A stretch of DNA of 64,000 nt. Origin: Prochlorococcus marinus XMU1419. GTDB lineage: Bacteria > Cyanobacteriota > Cyanobacteriia > PCC-6307 > Cyanobiaceae. The translations under genes and the position numbers were made by a program. The notes beneath the pieces are model-generated. The model saw only the letters and a list, made by a program, of their open reading frames with translations, made no database searches and was not told the DNA's origin. Shown piece by piece: positions 56,656 to 64,000 of this stretch. Each line of letters starts with the position of its first letter. The stretch's first letter is position 1. The stretch is taken from NCBI RefSeq assembly GCF_017695955.1, contig NZ_JAAORO010000003.1, forward strand, positions 62,001-126,000, written 5' to 3'.

Positions 56656-57999
56656 TTGGATATCACTAGCTCTCTAAAAAACCAAATAAAGTATTTTTCA
56701 ACAAATACAAAACATTTAGGTCAAAATTTTTTTAACTTAGGTACATTTTTTTTATCTACCGCATTGCCAATTAGTGGTTTGTTTTTATTAATTGCAATAT
56801 TCATTTCTTTTATAGAAACAAAATCTAAATTACTTCAAGATAAATGGAATCTATCATTATTATTTATTGGGGGATTGTTTATTGTAAATTCATTACGCTT
56901 TTCTTTTCAAAATTTAGATGAAAGATTAATTTCATTCGACAAATCAATTTCTTTATATAGTTTATTTAATTGGATACCATTAATAATATTATTTATAAGC
57001 TGTCAGTATTATCTCAAGAATCAAATACAGAGGGAGATATTTGCTAGATATCTCATTGCAGGAACAATCCCTGTGCTAATAAGCTGTTTACTACAATCTT
57101 GGTTCAAAATATATGGCCCATTTAGAACTCTGGGAGGTTTAATAGTTATATTCAATAAAGAAATAGGTGATGGTCAAGGAGTATCAGGATTATTCAGCAA
57201 CCAAAACTACACAGGAATTTGGTTAACCTTATCAGTCCCCTTATTATTTTTTTTAATTTCTAAACATAAATCATTAAAAATTCAAAAATTACTACTAATA
57301 TTTATATTTTTAACTTTTATATATTTAATATTTTTAACTCTATCGAGAAATGCATATATTGGTTTTCTCAGTTCAATAATGTTAATTTTTGGAATAAAGA
57401 AATTATTGGTTTGCTTTTCTTTTGGCATATTTTTTTATTTTATATTAAGTTATTTCGAAATATTTGTTCCAATTAAAACTATACAAATTTTTGAAGGGCA
57501 TCAAGTTAATAGTTTAATCAGTAAATTTAAAACAGATGATATTTCTAATTTCTTAGAATTCACGAGGATAAACATTTGGTTAAATACCCTCTTATTAATT
57601 AAAGATAAGCCAATTTTTGGCTATGGTGCATCTACATTTTCTATGATTTTCTATGAATTAACCAACCTAAAAATGCAACATAGTCATAATATGCCACTGC
57701 AATTAGCTTATGAATTTGGAATACCGATAGCAATACTTTTAGTATGTTTCATTAGTTTTCTTTTTTACAAAACCTGGAAAAATATTTTTCAATGCAAAGG
57801 GAATGAAATCTCATTTTTGTTAAACAAATGTTGGTTGGCATCGTGTTTAGTTGCAATTTTAAATCACTTAAATGATATTACTTATTACGACGGGAAAATA
57901 AGCATTTTAATTTGGATTTTTCTATCTGGCCTCAAATGCATTCTTGATGAGACAGATAAATCAAAAATTAAAAAACAATTAGATATAAAAGTTAATTAG
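56656..57999 (+). CDS. O-antigen ligase/polymerase-like membrane protein
   Basis: The 447-residue protein (TTG start) has about ten to twelve membrane helices and a conserved long periplasmic loop around residues 270-350: EFTRINIWLNTLLLIKDKPIFGYG and MQHSHNMPLQLAYEFGIP, the Wzy_C/RfaL pattern. It would either join O-antigen to lipid A-core or polymerise repeat units. Codons are T-rich. It is the first gene after tRNA-Arg. Confidence 0.85.
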   Translation: MDITSSLKNQIKYFSTNTKHLGQNFFNLGTFFLSTALPISGLFLLIAIFISFIETKSKLLQDKWNLSLLFIGGLFIVNSLRFSFQNLDERLISFDKSISLYSLFNWIPLIILFISCQYYLKNQIQREIFARYLIAGTIPVLISCLLQSWFKIYGPFRTLGGLIVIFNKEIGDGQGVSGLFSNQNYTGIWLTLSVPLLFFLISKHKSLKIQKLLLIFIFLTFIYLIFLTLSRNAYIGFLSSIMLIFGIKKLLVCFSFGIFFYFILSYFEIFVPIKTIQIFEGHQVNSLISKFKTDDISNFLEFTRINIWLNTLLLIKDKPIFGYGASTFSMIFYELTNLKMQHSHNMPLQLAYEFGIPIAILLVCFISFLFYKTWKNIFQCKGNEISFLLNKCWLASCLVAILNHLNDITYYDGKISILIWIFLSGLKCILDETDKSKIKKQLDIKVN

Positions 58000-58090
58000 C
58001 CATTTTCTTTTTTGTCTTTTTTTTAAAATCAAATTATCATTTTCTGATATTATATAACTTACGTTTAAAGATAAATAACCTTTATTTTTG

Positions 58091-59488
58091 ATGAATATAA
58101 AAAATATTTGTTGTATTGGTGCTGGATACGTGGGTGGTCCCACAATGTCAGTTATTGCTAAATTTTGTCCCGATATTCAGGTAAATGTAGTGGACATTAA
58201 CCATAAACGAATATCTCAGTGGAATGAGAAAAACCTATCAGATCTTCCAATCTATGAACCTGGTCTTAGAGAAATTATAGAAAAATGTAGAGGTAAAAAT
58301 CTTCACTTCTCTACAGATTTAAAGAAGAATATTGAAAAAGCAGATATGATTTTTATTTCAGTTAATACTCCTACAAAAATAAGAGGAATTGGATCTGGTC
58401 AAGCAATAGATCTCAAATATGTTGAGGCATCATCAAGAGAAATATCAAAGTATGCAAGAGGTCACACTATCGTTGTAGAAAAAAGTACATTACCTGTTAA
58501 AACGGCCCAAACTATCAAGGCCATCCTTGATGCTGCAACTGAAGATGTTAATAAATCTAAAATAACTAAAACATTTTCGGTTCTATCAAACCCTGAATTT
58601 CTAGCGGAGGGGACAGCAATTAGTGATTTAGAAAATCCTGATAGAGTTTTAATAGGAGGAGAAGATAAAGAAGCCATAAATGAATTAGTAAACATATATT
58701 CGAAATGGATAGATAAAGTAAAAGTTTTAACTACAGATTTATGGAGTTCAGAACTCTCAAAACTAATATCAAATGCTTTTTTAGCTCAAAGAATTAGTTC
58801 AATAAATACTATCTCCGCATTGTGTGAAGCAACTGGCGCAAGAATAAAAGATGTTTCACTAGCTGTTGGGATGGATCGCAGGATAGGTAAATATTTTTTG
58901 AATAGTGGACCAGGCTTTGGAGGAAGTTGTTTTAAGAAAGACATTTCAAACTTAGTCTACATTTCTAATCATTATGGTTTATTTGAAGTCGCCAACTATT
59001 GGCAAAAGGTTTTGGATATAAATTCATGGCAACAAAAAAGATTTGTTGAACTTATTGTAAAAAAAATGTTTGGAACTATCTCTTCAAAAAAAATAGCAAT
59101 ACTAGGATTTGCATTTAAAGCCAATACAAATGATACAAGAGAATCACCAGCAATAAATATCTGTAAAAAGCTTATTGAAGAGGGCGCTTTTTTAAAGATA
59201 TATGACCCAAAGGTAAAAGAGCATCAAATAATTAAAGAATTAGGATTAAATGAAAATAATAAGGAACATAGAGACTGGGAATACTCTAATTCAATTCATA
59301 AAACTTTTAAAGACGTAGATGCGGCATTATTTCTTACAGAATGGTGCGAATTTGCAAGCTTAAATTGGAGAGATATTTCAAAAATAATGAGGAAACCCTC
59401 CTGGGTTTTTGATACAAGATCCATAGTTGATATGGATCTTGTTAAAGAAAATGGAATTAATATTTGGCAAGTAGGATATGGTAACTAG
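58091..59488 (+). CDS. ugd: UDP-glucose 6-dehydrogenase
   Basis: The protein (465 aa, ATG 58091; a TTG three bases upstream is ignored) oxidises UDP-glucose to UDP-glucuronate with NAD+. It has the Rossmann motif CIGAGYVGGPTMSVIA, SNPEFLAEGTAISDLENPDR, the catalytic Cys in GPGFGGSCFKKDISNL (about residue 277) and GFAFKANTNDTRESPAI. The length and the GG in YVGGPT resemble the eukaryotic-type UGDH rather than the shorter Ugd common in bacteria. It feeds the next gene. Confidence 0.95.
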   Translation: MNIKNICCIGAGYVGGPTMSVIAKFCPDIQVNVVDINHKRISQWNEKNLSDLPIYEPGLREIIEKCRGKNLHFSTDLKKNIEKADMIFISVNTPTKIRGIGSGQAIDLKYVEASSREISKYARGHTIVVEKSTLPVKTAQTIKAILDAATEDVNKSKITKTFSVLSNPEFLAEGTAISDLENPDRVLIGGEDKEAINELVNIYSKWIDKVKVLTTDLWSSELSKLISNAFLAQRISSINTISALCEATGARIKDVSLAVGMDRRIGKYFLNSGPGFGGSCFKKDISNLVYISNHYGLFEVANYWQKVLDINSWQQKRFVELIVKKMFGTISSKKIAILGFAFKANTNDTRESPAINICKKLIEEGAFLKIYDPKVKEHQIIKELGLNENNKEHRDWEYSNSIHKTFKDVDAALFLTEWCEFASLNWRDISKIMRKPSWVFDTRSIVDMDLVKENGINIWQVGYGN

Positions 59489-59520
59489 ATGATTATCTTG
59501 AAAAATAAATTTAAAATGTA

Positions 59521-60537
59521 ATGAAAGAAAAAATTCTTGTCACAGGTGGTGCTGGGTTCATAGGTTTCCATCTTATTAAAAGATTAATCAATGAAGGGAT
59601 AGAAGTTGTTGCGATTGATAACTTGAATAGTTATTACAGCGTGGAATTAAAAAATGCTAGATTGTCAGAATTATATAAGCTGAAAGGAATTTTTAAATTT
59701 CATTCAGGCGATATTGAAGACTATCATTTCCTAGAAGACATTTTTGAAAAATACCAACCAGAAATAGTAGTCAACCTTGCTGCACAAGCTGGTGTTAGAT
59801 ATTCAATAAATAATCCAAATATATTCCTCAAGTCAAATATTATTGGTTTTGGAAACCTTTTAGAAATTTCTAGAAAAAATAAAATAAAGCACCTTGTATA
59901 TGCAAGTAGTAGTTCAGTATATGGAGGGAATTATCAACTCCCATATTCCGAAAAAAATAACGTAGATCACCCGGTTAGTATATATGCAGCAAGTAAGAAA
60001 TCTAATGAATTAATGGCACATGCATATAGCCATTTATATTCATTACCAACAACGGGATTAAGATTCTTTACTGTATATGGACCATGGGGGAGGCCGGACA
60101 TGTCATATTTTTTATTTACGAAATATATTCTGGAGGAGAAGCCAATTGATGTTTTTAATTACGGAAATATGAGGAGGGATTTTACTTATATTGATGATAT
60201 TATTGAGAGTCTAATTAGGATAATGCGAAAAATACCTTCGCCAAATAATAATTTTGATAGGAAAAATCCTGATATTTCATCAAGCTGGGCTCCCCACAGA
60301 ATTTTCAATATTGGTAATTCAAACTCTGTACAACTTAAAGATTTTATTGAAATAATTGAAGAAATAATAGGTAAAAAGGCATTAAAGAACCCTCTTCCTA
60401 TGCCAAAGGGTGATGTAGAATCCACACTCGCTGATACAGATTTATTAGAAAAATATATAAACTTCAAGCCAAAGACATCTCTAAGATATGGAATAAACAA
60501 ATTTTATACTTGGTATAGAAAATTTTACGGAGTCTAA
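59521..60537 (+). CDS. UDP-glucuronate 4-epimerase-like NAD-dependent epimerase
   Basis: The 338-residue SDR protein has TGGAGFIGFHL at the N-terminus, NLAAQAGVRYSI (typical of GlcA epimerases), SSSSVYGG and the catalytic YAASK (about residue 156-160). RDFTYIDDI and NIGNSNSVQLKDFIE are also typical. With UDP-glucose dehydrogenase directly upstream it most likely turns UDP-glucuronate into UDP-galacturonate. It converges with the WbpM-like gene. Confidence 0.92.
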   Translation: MKEKILVTGGAGFIGFHLIKRLINEGIEVVAIDNLNSYYSVELKNARLSELYKLKGIFKFHSGDIEDYHFLEDIFEKYQPEIVVNLAAQAGVRYSINNPNIFLKSNIIGFGNLLEISRKNKIKHLVYASSSSVYGGNYQLPYSEKNNVDHPVSIYAASKKSNELMAHAYSHLYSLPTTGLRFFTVYGPWGRPDMSYFLFTKYILEEKPIDVFNYGNMRRDFTYIDDIIESLIRIMRKIPSPNNNFDRKNPDISSSWAPHRIFNIGNSNSVQLKDFIEIIEEIIGKKALKNPLPMPKGDVESTLADTDLLEKYINFKPKTSLRYGINKFYTWYRKFYGV

Positions 60538-60555
60538 TTTTTTTTTATTCTAATT

Positions 60556-62397
60556 TCAATTAGATCTTTCCCATTCAGGAACTATTTGTTTTAAAAAGGA
60601 AAGAGATTTATATAAATCTTGATTTATCAATGCTTTCTCCATCTCATCTATTATTGGCATTAAGTTTTCATAAATAATATATTTTTCCTCAGCCTTATAT
60701 ATCAGCGGGTGAATAGTACTTTTAGATTTGTTATCTATTAGAAGTTCTTCATATAATTTCTCTCCAGGTCGTAAACCAGTAAATATTATTTCTAGATCAC
60801 CATTTAAATTATCTTCATTCTTGATAGTTAATCCACTTAACTTAATCATTTGCTTAGCTAGATTTAAAATCTTAATAGGTTCTCCCATATCAAGCAAAAA
60901 AACCTCGCCACCTTTGGCAAGAGCTGAAGCTTGAATAACTAATTGGGATGCCTCCTTTATTGTCATAAAGTAACGTATAACCTCTGGATGAGTAACTGTT
61001 AATGGGATTCTAGATTTTATTTGATTTTTAAAAAGAGGAATTACTGAGCCAGAAGAATTTAGTACATTCCCAAATCTAACCATTGAAAAACATGTTTCAT
61101 TAAATTCATTATCAAAAGCCTGAAATAAAATCTCAGATACTCTTTTAGACGCTCCCATAATATTCTTTGGCCTTACTGCTTTATCACTTGAAATTAGGAT
61201 GACTTTCGGAATCTTTAAATGAGAAGAAAGCTTACAAATAATTAATGAAGAAATTATATTATTATATAAACCTTGTATTGGATTTTCCTCTACTAGATTG
61301 ACGTGTTTATAAGCTGATGTGTGAAAAATTAATTCAATATTATTTCTCTGAAGTAAATCATTCATAAATTTCTCGTCACAACAATTTCCAAGAATAAAAC
61401 TAGTGTTTTTTTTGAATGAACCAAGGTTATTAATTAATTCATAAAGATTTTTTTCATTACTATCCACCAGAATCAAATTCCTCGGCTCCATTTTAATGAT
61501 TTGGTTACTAATCTCACTTCCTATTGAACCTCCTGCACCTGTAATTAGAATATTTTTATTTTTTATACCTTTTTCCAATAATTCTGGAATAGGCAAAACT
61601 ATATCTCTTTCAAGTAAATTTTCAATTTCAATTCTCCTCAAATTATCAATCTTGGCTTTCCCTTCAGTAATTTCTTCAATTGTTGGTACTTCTAAAATTG
61701 AAAACCCTAAATCTTGAACTTTATAAATAATTTGTTTTCTTTTTTCTATAGAGGCGGATGGAATTGCTAACAAAATATTATCTATTTTGTATTTAATATT
61801 CTTCAAATATTCTGGCGAAAAAATTTTAATTCCCCCAATACTTCTTCCTATTAAATTTTTATCATCATCAATAATAAATTTAATTTTATAGTTGCCAATC
61901 GTACTCAATGAATTAATTAATTGCGCTCCTGCTGAACCTGCACCATAAATAACCACATTTTGACTTTCTTTTTTTGAAGCTGATAGCGATCTCACATAAT
62001 CTCTCAACCCAATCTTAACAAGCCCATTTAAACTAATAATTATTATGTACATAAGTGGCCAAATACTTCTTGGCGGCATTGATTGATTAAAGAAATAACC
62101 TATTAATAAGGAAACCAATACCAAAAGAAAATTGATAATAGATGATTTATAAATAAAGAAACTATTGTTATATGTTAATAAGCCTCTGTAATAACCAGTC
62201 CCAATATATATTGGGATTGCTAATACAGACATCACTGGAATTATCCATAAGGAATTTTGAAAATAATTACTATAAGGATTTGACATCCTTAACCAAAAAG
62301 AAAACCATACCGAAAATATCAAGATATTAAGATCAATGAAAATTAAAATTAATTTTCTCTTCCACACCTCAAGTTTTGCAATTCGATTGTATATCAT
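60556..62397 (-). CDS. WbpM/CapD-type nucleoside-diphosphate-sugar 4,6-dehydratase
   Basis: The 613-residue membrane-anchored enzyme has four N-terminal helices (to about residue 125), a first nucleotide-binding fold with VIYGAGSAGAQLI (about residue 148) and the catalytic SDR domain with LITGAGGSIGSEISNQ (about residue 285) and SSDKAVRPKNIMGASKR, where Met replaces the usual Tyr as in WbpM/PglF. It would start a pathway from UDP-GlcNAc to a 6-deoxy or amino sugar for the cell surface. It is opposite to its neighbours. Confidence 0.92.
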   Translation of the reverse strand: MIYNRIAKLEVWKRKLILIFIDLNILIFSVWFSFWLRMSNPYSNYFQNSLWIIPVMSVLAIPIYIGTGYYRGLLTYNNSFFIYKSSIINFLLVLVSLLIGYFFNQSMPPRSIWPLMYIIIISLNGLVKIGLRDYVRSLSASKKESQNVVIYGAGSAGAQLINSLSTIGNYKIKFIIDDDKNLIGRSIGGIKIFSPEYLKNIKYKIDNILLAIPSASIEKRKQIIYKVQDLGFSILEVPTIEEITEGKAKIDNLRRIEIENLLERDIVLPIPELLEKGIKNKNILITGAGGSIGSEISNQIIKMEPRNLILVDSNEKNLYELINNLGSFKKNTSFILGNCCDEKFMNDLLQRNNIELIFHTSAYKHVNLVEENPIQGLYNNIISSLIICKLSSHLKIPKVILISSDKAVRPKNIMGASKRVSEILFQAFDNEFNETCFSMVRFGNVLNSSGSVIPLFKNQIKSRIPLTVTHPEVIRYFMTIKEASQLVIQASALAKGGEVFLLDMGEPIKILNLAKQMIKLSGLTIKNEDNLNGDLEIIFTGLRPGEKLYEELLIDNKSKSTIHPLIYKAEEKYIIYENLMPIIDEMEKALINQDLYKSLSFLKQIVPEWERSN

Positions 62398-62475
62398 TAA
62401 ATTTATGAACTAATTTATTATCACTTTTTTATTTTAATTTATCCAATTAGCTAATAACTAAGTTTACAATCTAAA

Positions 62476-63078
62476 ATGACTAAAAATAAGAATAAAGATT
62501 CTCTAAAAATTCATCCAACTTCGATAATAGATGAAGGAGCAGTTATTGGAGAAAATACCAAAATCTGGCATTGGAGTCACATATGCGCAGGTGCACAAAT
62601 AGGAAAAAATTGCTCACTAGGTCAAAATGTTTTTATTGGTAATAAAGTTACAATTGGAGAAAATACCAAAATCCAGAATAATGTATCAATTTTTGATAAT
62701 GTAATTATTGAAAAAAATGTATTTTGCGGACCAAGCATGGTTTTCACAAATGTATACAATCCTAGATCAGAAATTAGCCGAAAAGATGAATACAAATCAA
62801 CACTAATCAGAGAAGGTGCAACAATGGGAGCAAATTGCACTATTATTTGTGGAACAACTATTGGTAAGTATGCCTTTATTGGAGCTGGAGCAGTGATTAA
62901 TAAAAACGTTAAAAATTATGCCTTAATGGTAGGAGTTCCTGCTAAACAAATTGGTTGGATGAGTGCATATGGTGAGAGAATAGAACTACCAACGAACGGA
63001 GAGGGGGTTTGGGTATGTAAAAAAACTGGAGACAAATATCAACTTATGGGGGAGGAAATAGTCCATACTAGAACATAG
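62476..63078 (+). CDS. WbpD-type left-handed beta-helix sugar N-acetyltransferase
   Basis: The 200-residue protein has hexapeptide repeats typical of left-handed beta-helix acyltransferases ([48 protein letters not shown]). [22 protein letters not shown] and [11 protein letters not shown] match WbpD/WlbB, which acetylate UDP-3-amino-uronate sugars. It is 12 bases upstream of the aminotransferase gene. If the family assignment holds, it makes a 3-N-acetylated amino sugar. Confidence 0.9.
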   Translation: MTKNKNKDSLKIHPTSIIDEGAVIGENTKIWHWSHICAGAQIGKNCSLGQNVFIGNKVTIGENTKIQNNVSIFDNVIIEKNVFCGPSMVFTNVYNPRSEISRKDEYKSTLIREGATMGANCTIICGTTIGKYAFIGAGAVINKNVKNYALMVGVPAKQIGWMSAYGERIELPTNGEGVWVCKKTGDKYQLMGEEIVHTRT

Positions 63079-63090
63079 CAAAAAAAAATA

Positions 63091-64000
63091 ATGGAATTCA
63101 TCGATTTAAAGGCTCAACAACTCCAATTAACTCCAAAAGGTTTTACACTTCGTGAGGATATCGAAAAAAGAATAAAATCTGTTTTAGACCATGGTAAATA
63201 TATTTTAGGTCCTGAAGTTAGTCAGCTAGAAAGAGAATTAGCCTCATATGTAGGAGTTAAATACTGTATTGGAGTTTCAAGTGGAACAGACGCTTTATTG
63301 ATAGCTTTAATGGCATTAGATATAGGTCCTGGTGACGAAGTAATAACAACACCATTTTCCTTCTTCTCAACCGTAGAAACTATTTTATTATTGGGAGCTA
63401 GGCCTGTTTTTGTAGATATTGATGAATTAACTTACAATATCGATCCAAATCAAATAGAAAAAGCAATTTCAAAAAAAACAAAGGCAATTGTACCAGTCAG
63501 TCTCTATGGTCAACCTGCTGACTTTCGCGAAATAAATAAGATTGGGAATGCATATAAAATACCCATTATTGAAGATGGCGCACAATCTTTTGGATCAACG
63601 CACCACAAAGTAAAAAGTTGTGGATTATCTACCATTGGTGCAACAAGTTTCTTTCCCTCTAAGCCTTTAGGATGCTATGGAGATGGAGGTGCTTGTTTTA
63701 CAAATGACGAAAAATTAGCAGTAAAAATGAGAGAGATCTCTCTTCATGGTCAAAACAAGCGGTACCACCATAGAAAAATAGGGATTAATGGAAGGCTTGA
63801 TACTTTGCAGGCGGCAGTTCTAATTGGTAAATTGAGCATTTTTGATATTGAAGTTGTAGCAAGAATGAAAATAGGGGATAGGTACACTGAGCAATTTAAA
63901 AAGAATGGTTTTAAAAAAGTTCCTTTCATTTCCCCAACAAATACAAGTGTTTATGGCCAATACACCATCCAAGTAGATAATAGAGATAAAGTTATTGAAA
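63091..64000 (+). CDS. DegT/DnrJ/EryC1 sugar aminotransferase, WbpE-like (3' end beyond the window)
   Basis: The first 303 residues of a PLP enzyme run to the window edge with no stop. FIDLKAQQLQL at the N-terminus, SSGTDALLIALMAL (PLP phosphate site), PVSLYGQPADF, EDGAQSFGS and the PLP lysine in SFFPSKPLGCYGDGGA (about residue 190) identify a DegT-family aminotransferase. Its linkage to the WbpD-type gene suggests a WbpE-like role in making the 3-amino group that WbpD acetylates. Confidence 0.93.
   Translation, partial: MEFIDLKAQQLQLTPKGFTLREDIEKRIKSVLDHGKYILGPEVSQLERELASYVGVKYCIGVSSGTDALLIALMALDIGPGDEVITTPFSFFSTVETILLLGARPVFVDIDELTYNIDPNQIEKAISKKTKAIVPVSLYGQPADFREINKIGNAYKIPIIEDGAQSFGSTHHKVKSCGLSTIGATSFFPSKPLGCYGDGGACFTNDEKLAVKMREISLHGQNKRYHHRKIGINGRLDTLQAAVLIGKLSIFDIEVVARMKIGDRYTEQFKKNGFKKVPFISPTNTSVYGQYTIQVDNRDKVIE

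Overview
The window looks like a chromosomal segment of a high-light-adapted marine Prochlorococcus. The DNA is very AT-rich and densely coded on both strands. It carries a Pcb chlorophyll a2/b2 antenna gene, psbD/psbC, ycf4, ycf39, petM, an NTRC-type thioredoxin reductase, a split pntA, and several small proteins of the type restricted to picocyanobacteria. The genus is well supported; HLII as the clade is only a guess from gene content. I saw no insertion sequences, prophage or CRISPR arrays, and no gene-free stretch exceeds 300 bases (the longest, 24796-25057, holds nothing I can recognise).

Layout. 1-7.3 kb: start of ychF (minus), then a membrane-fusion-type protein, polA, cysS, dxr and a ferredoxin-like protein on the plus strand. 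7.3-11.3 kb: a YheT-type hydrolase and the three-gene transhydrogenase pntA1-pntA2-pntB (minus). 11.4-18.4 kb: NTRC, an IF-1-like protein, petM, ycf39, a hydrolase, ilvH, a cyclophilin-like lipoprotein and ycf4. 18.5-21 kb: the overlapping psbD-psbC pair ending in a terminator shared with maf. 21.7-25.5 kb: cobyric acid synthase, a small ferredoxin, a methyltransferase/membrane-protein pair and tRNA-Ser(CGA). 25.5-34.7 kb: an iron-related neighbourhood with the IdiA/FutA iron-binding protein, a PiuC-like hydroxylase, a porin, flavodoxin (isiB) and a Pcb antenna gene, interspersed with glyQ and small proteins. 34.8-41.4 kb: a peroxiredoxin-like protein, a SemiSWEET, an AEC permease with no canonical start, a possible ribbon-helix-helix protein, two glycosyltransferases and an EamA permease. 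41.4-52.1 kb: a plus-strand housekeeping block (sppA, aroH, DUF2808, rpmH, rnpA, PH-domain protein, yidC, ycf46, serS, rseP, rpsN, pnp). 52.1-54.8 kb: cysQ, rsmI, a LapA-like protein and an HTH protein.

54.9 kb to the end is a surface-polysaccharide region. manC lies just before tRNA-Arg(TCT); an O-antigen-ligase-like protein, UDP-glucose dehydrogenase, a UDP-glucuronate epimerase, a WbpM/CapD-type dehydratase, a WbpD-type acetyltransferase and a WbpE-type aminotransferase (cut by the window end) lie beyond it. Together they imply GDP-mannose, UDP-glucuronate/galacturonate and an N-acetylated amino sugar or aminouronate for O-antigen or capsule. This is the most likely variable genomic island in the window.

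The most unusual sequence-level observation is that two genes, the cyclophilin-like lipoprotein (17146-17796) and the AEC permease (about 36224-37156), have family-consistent N-termini that can only be reached by initiating at a non-canonical codon, plausibly ATA in both. In the first case the ATA is preceded by a good Shine-Dalgarno sequence and overlaps the upstream stop codon as ATAA.
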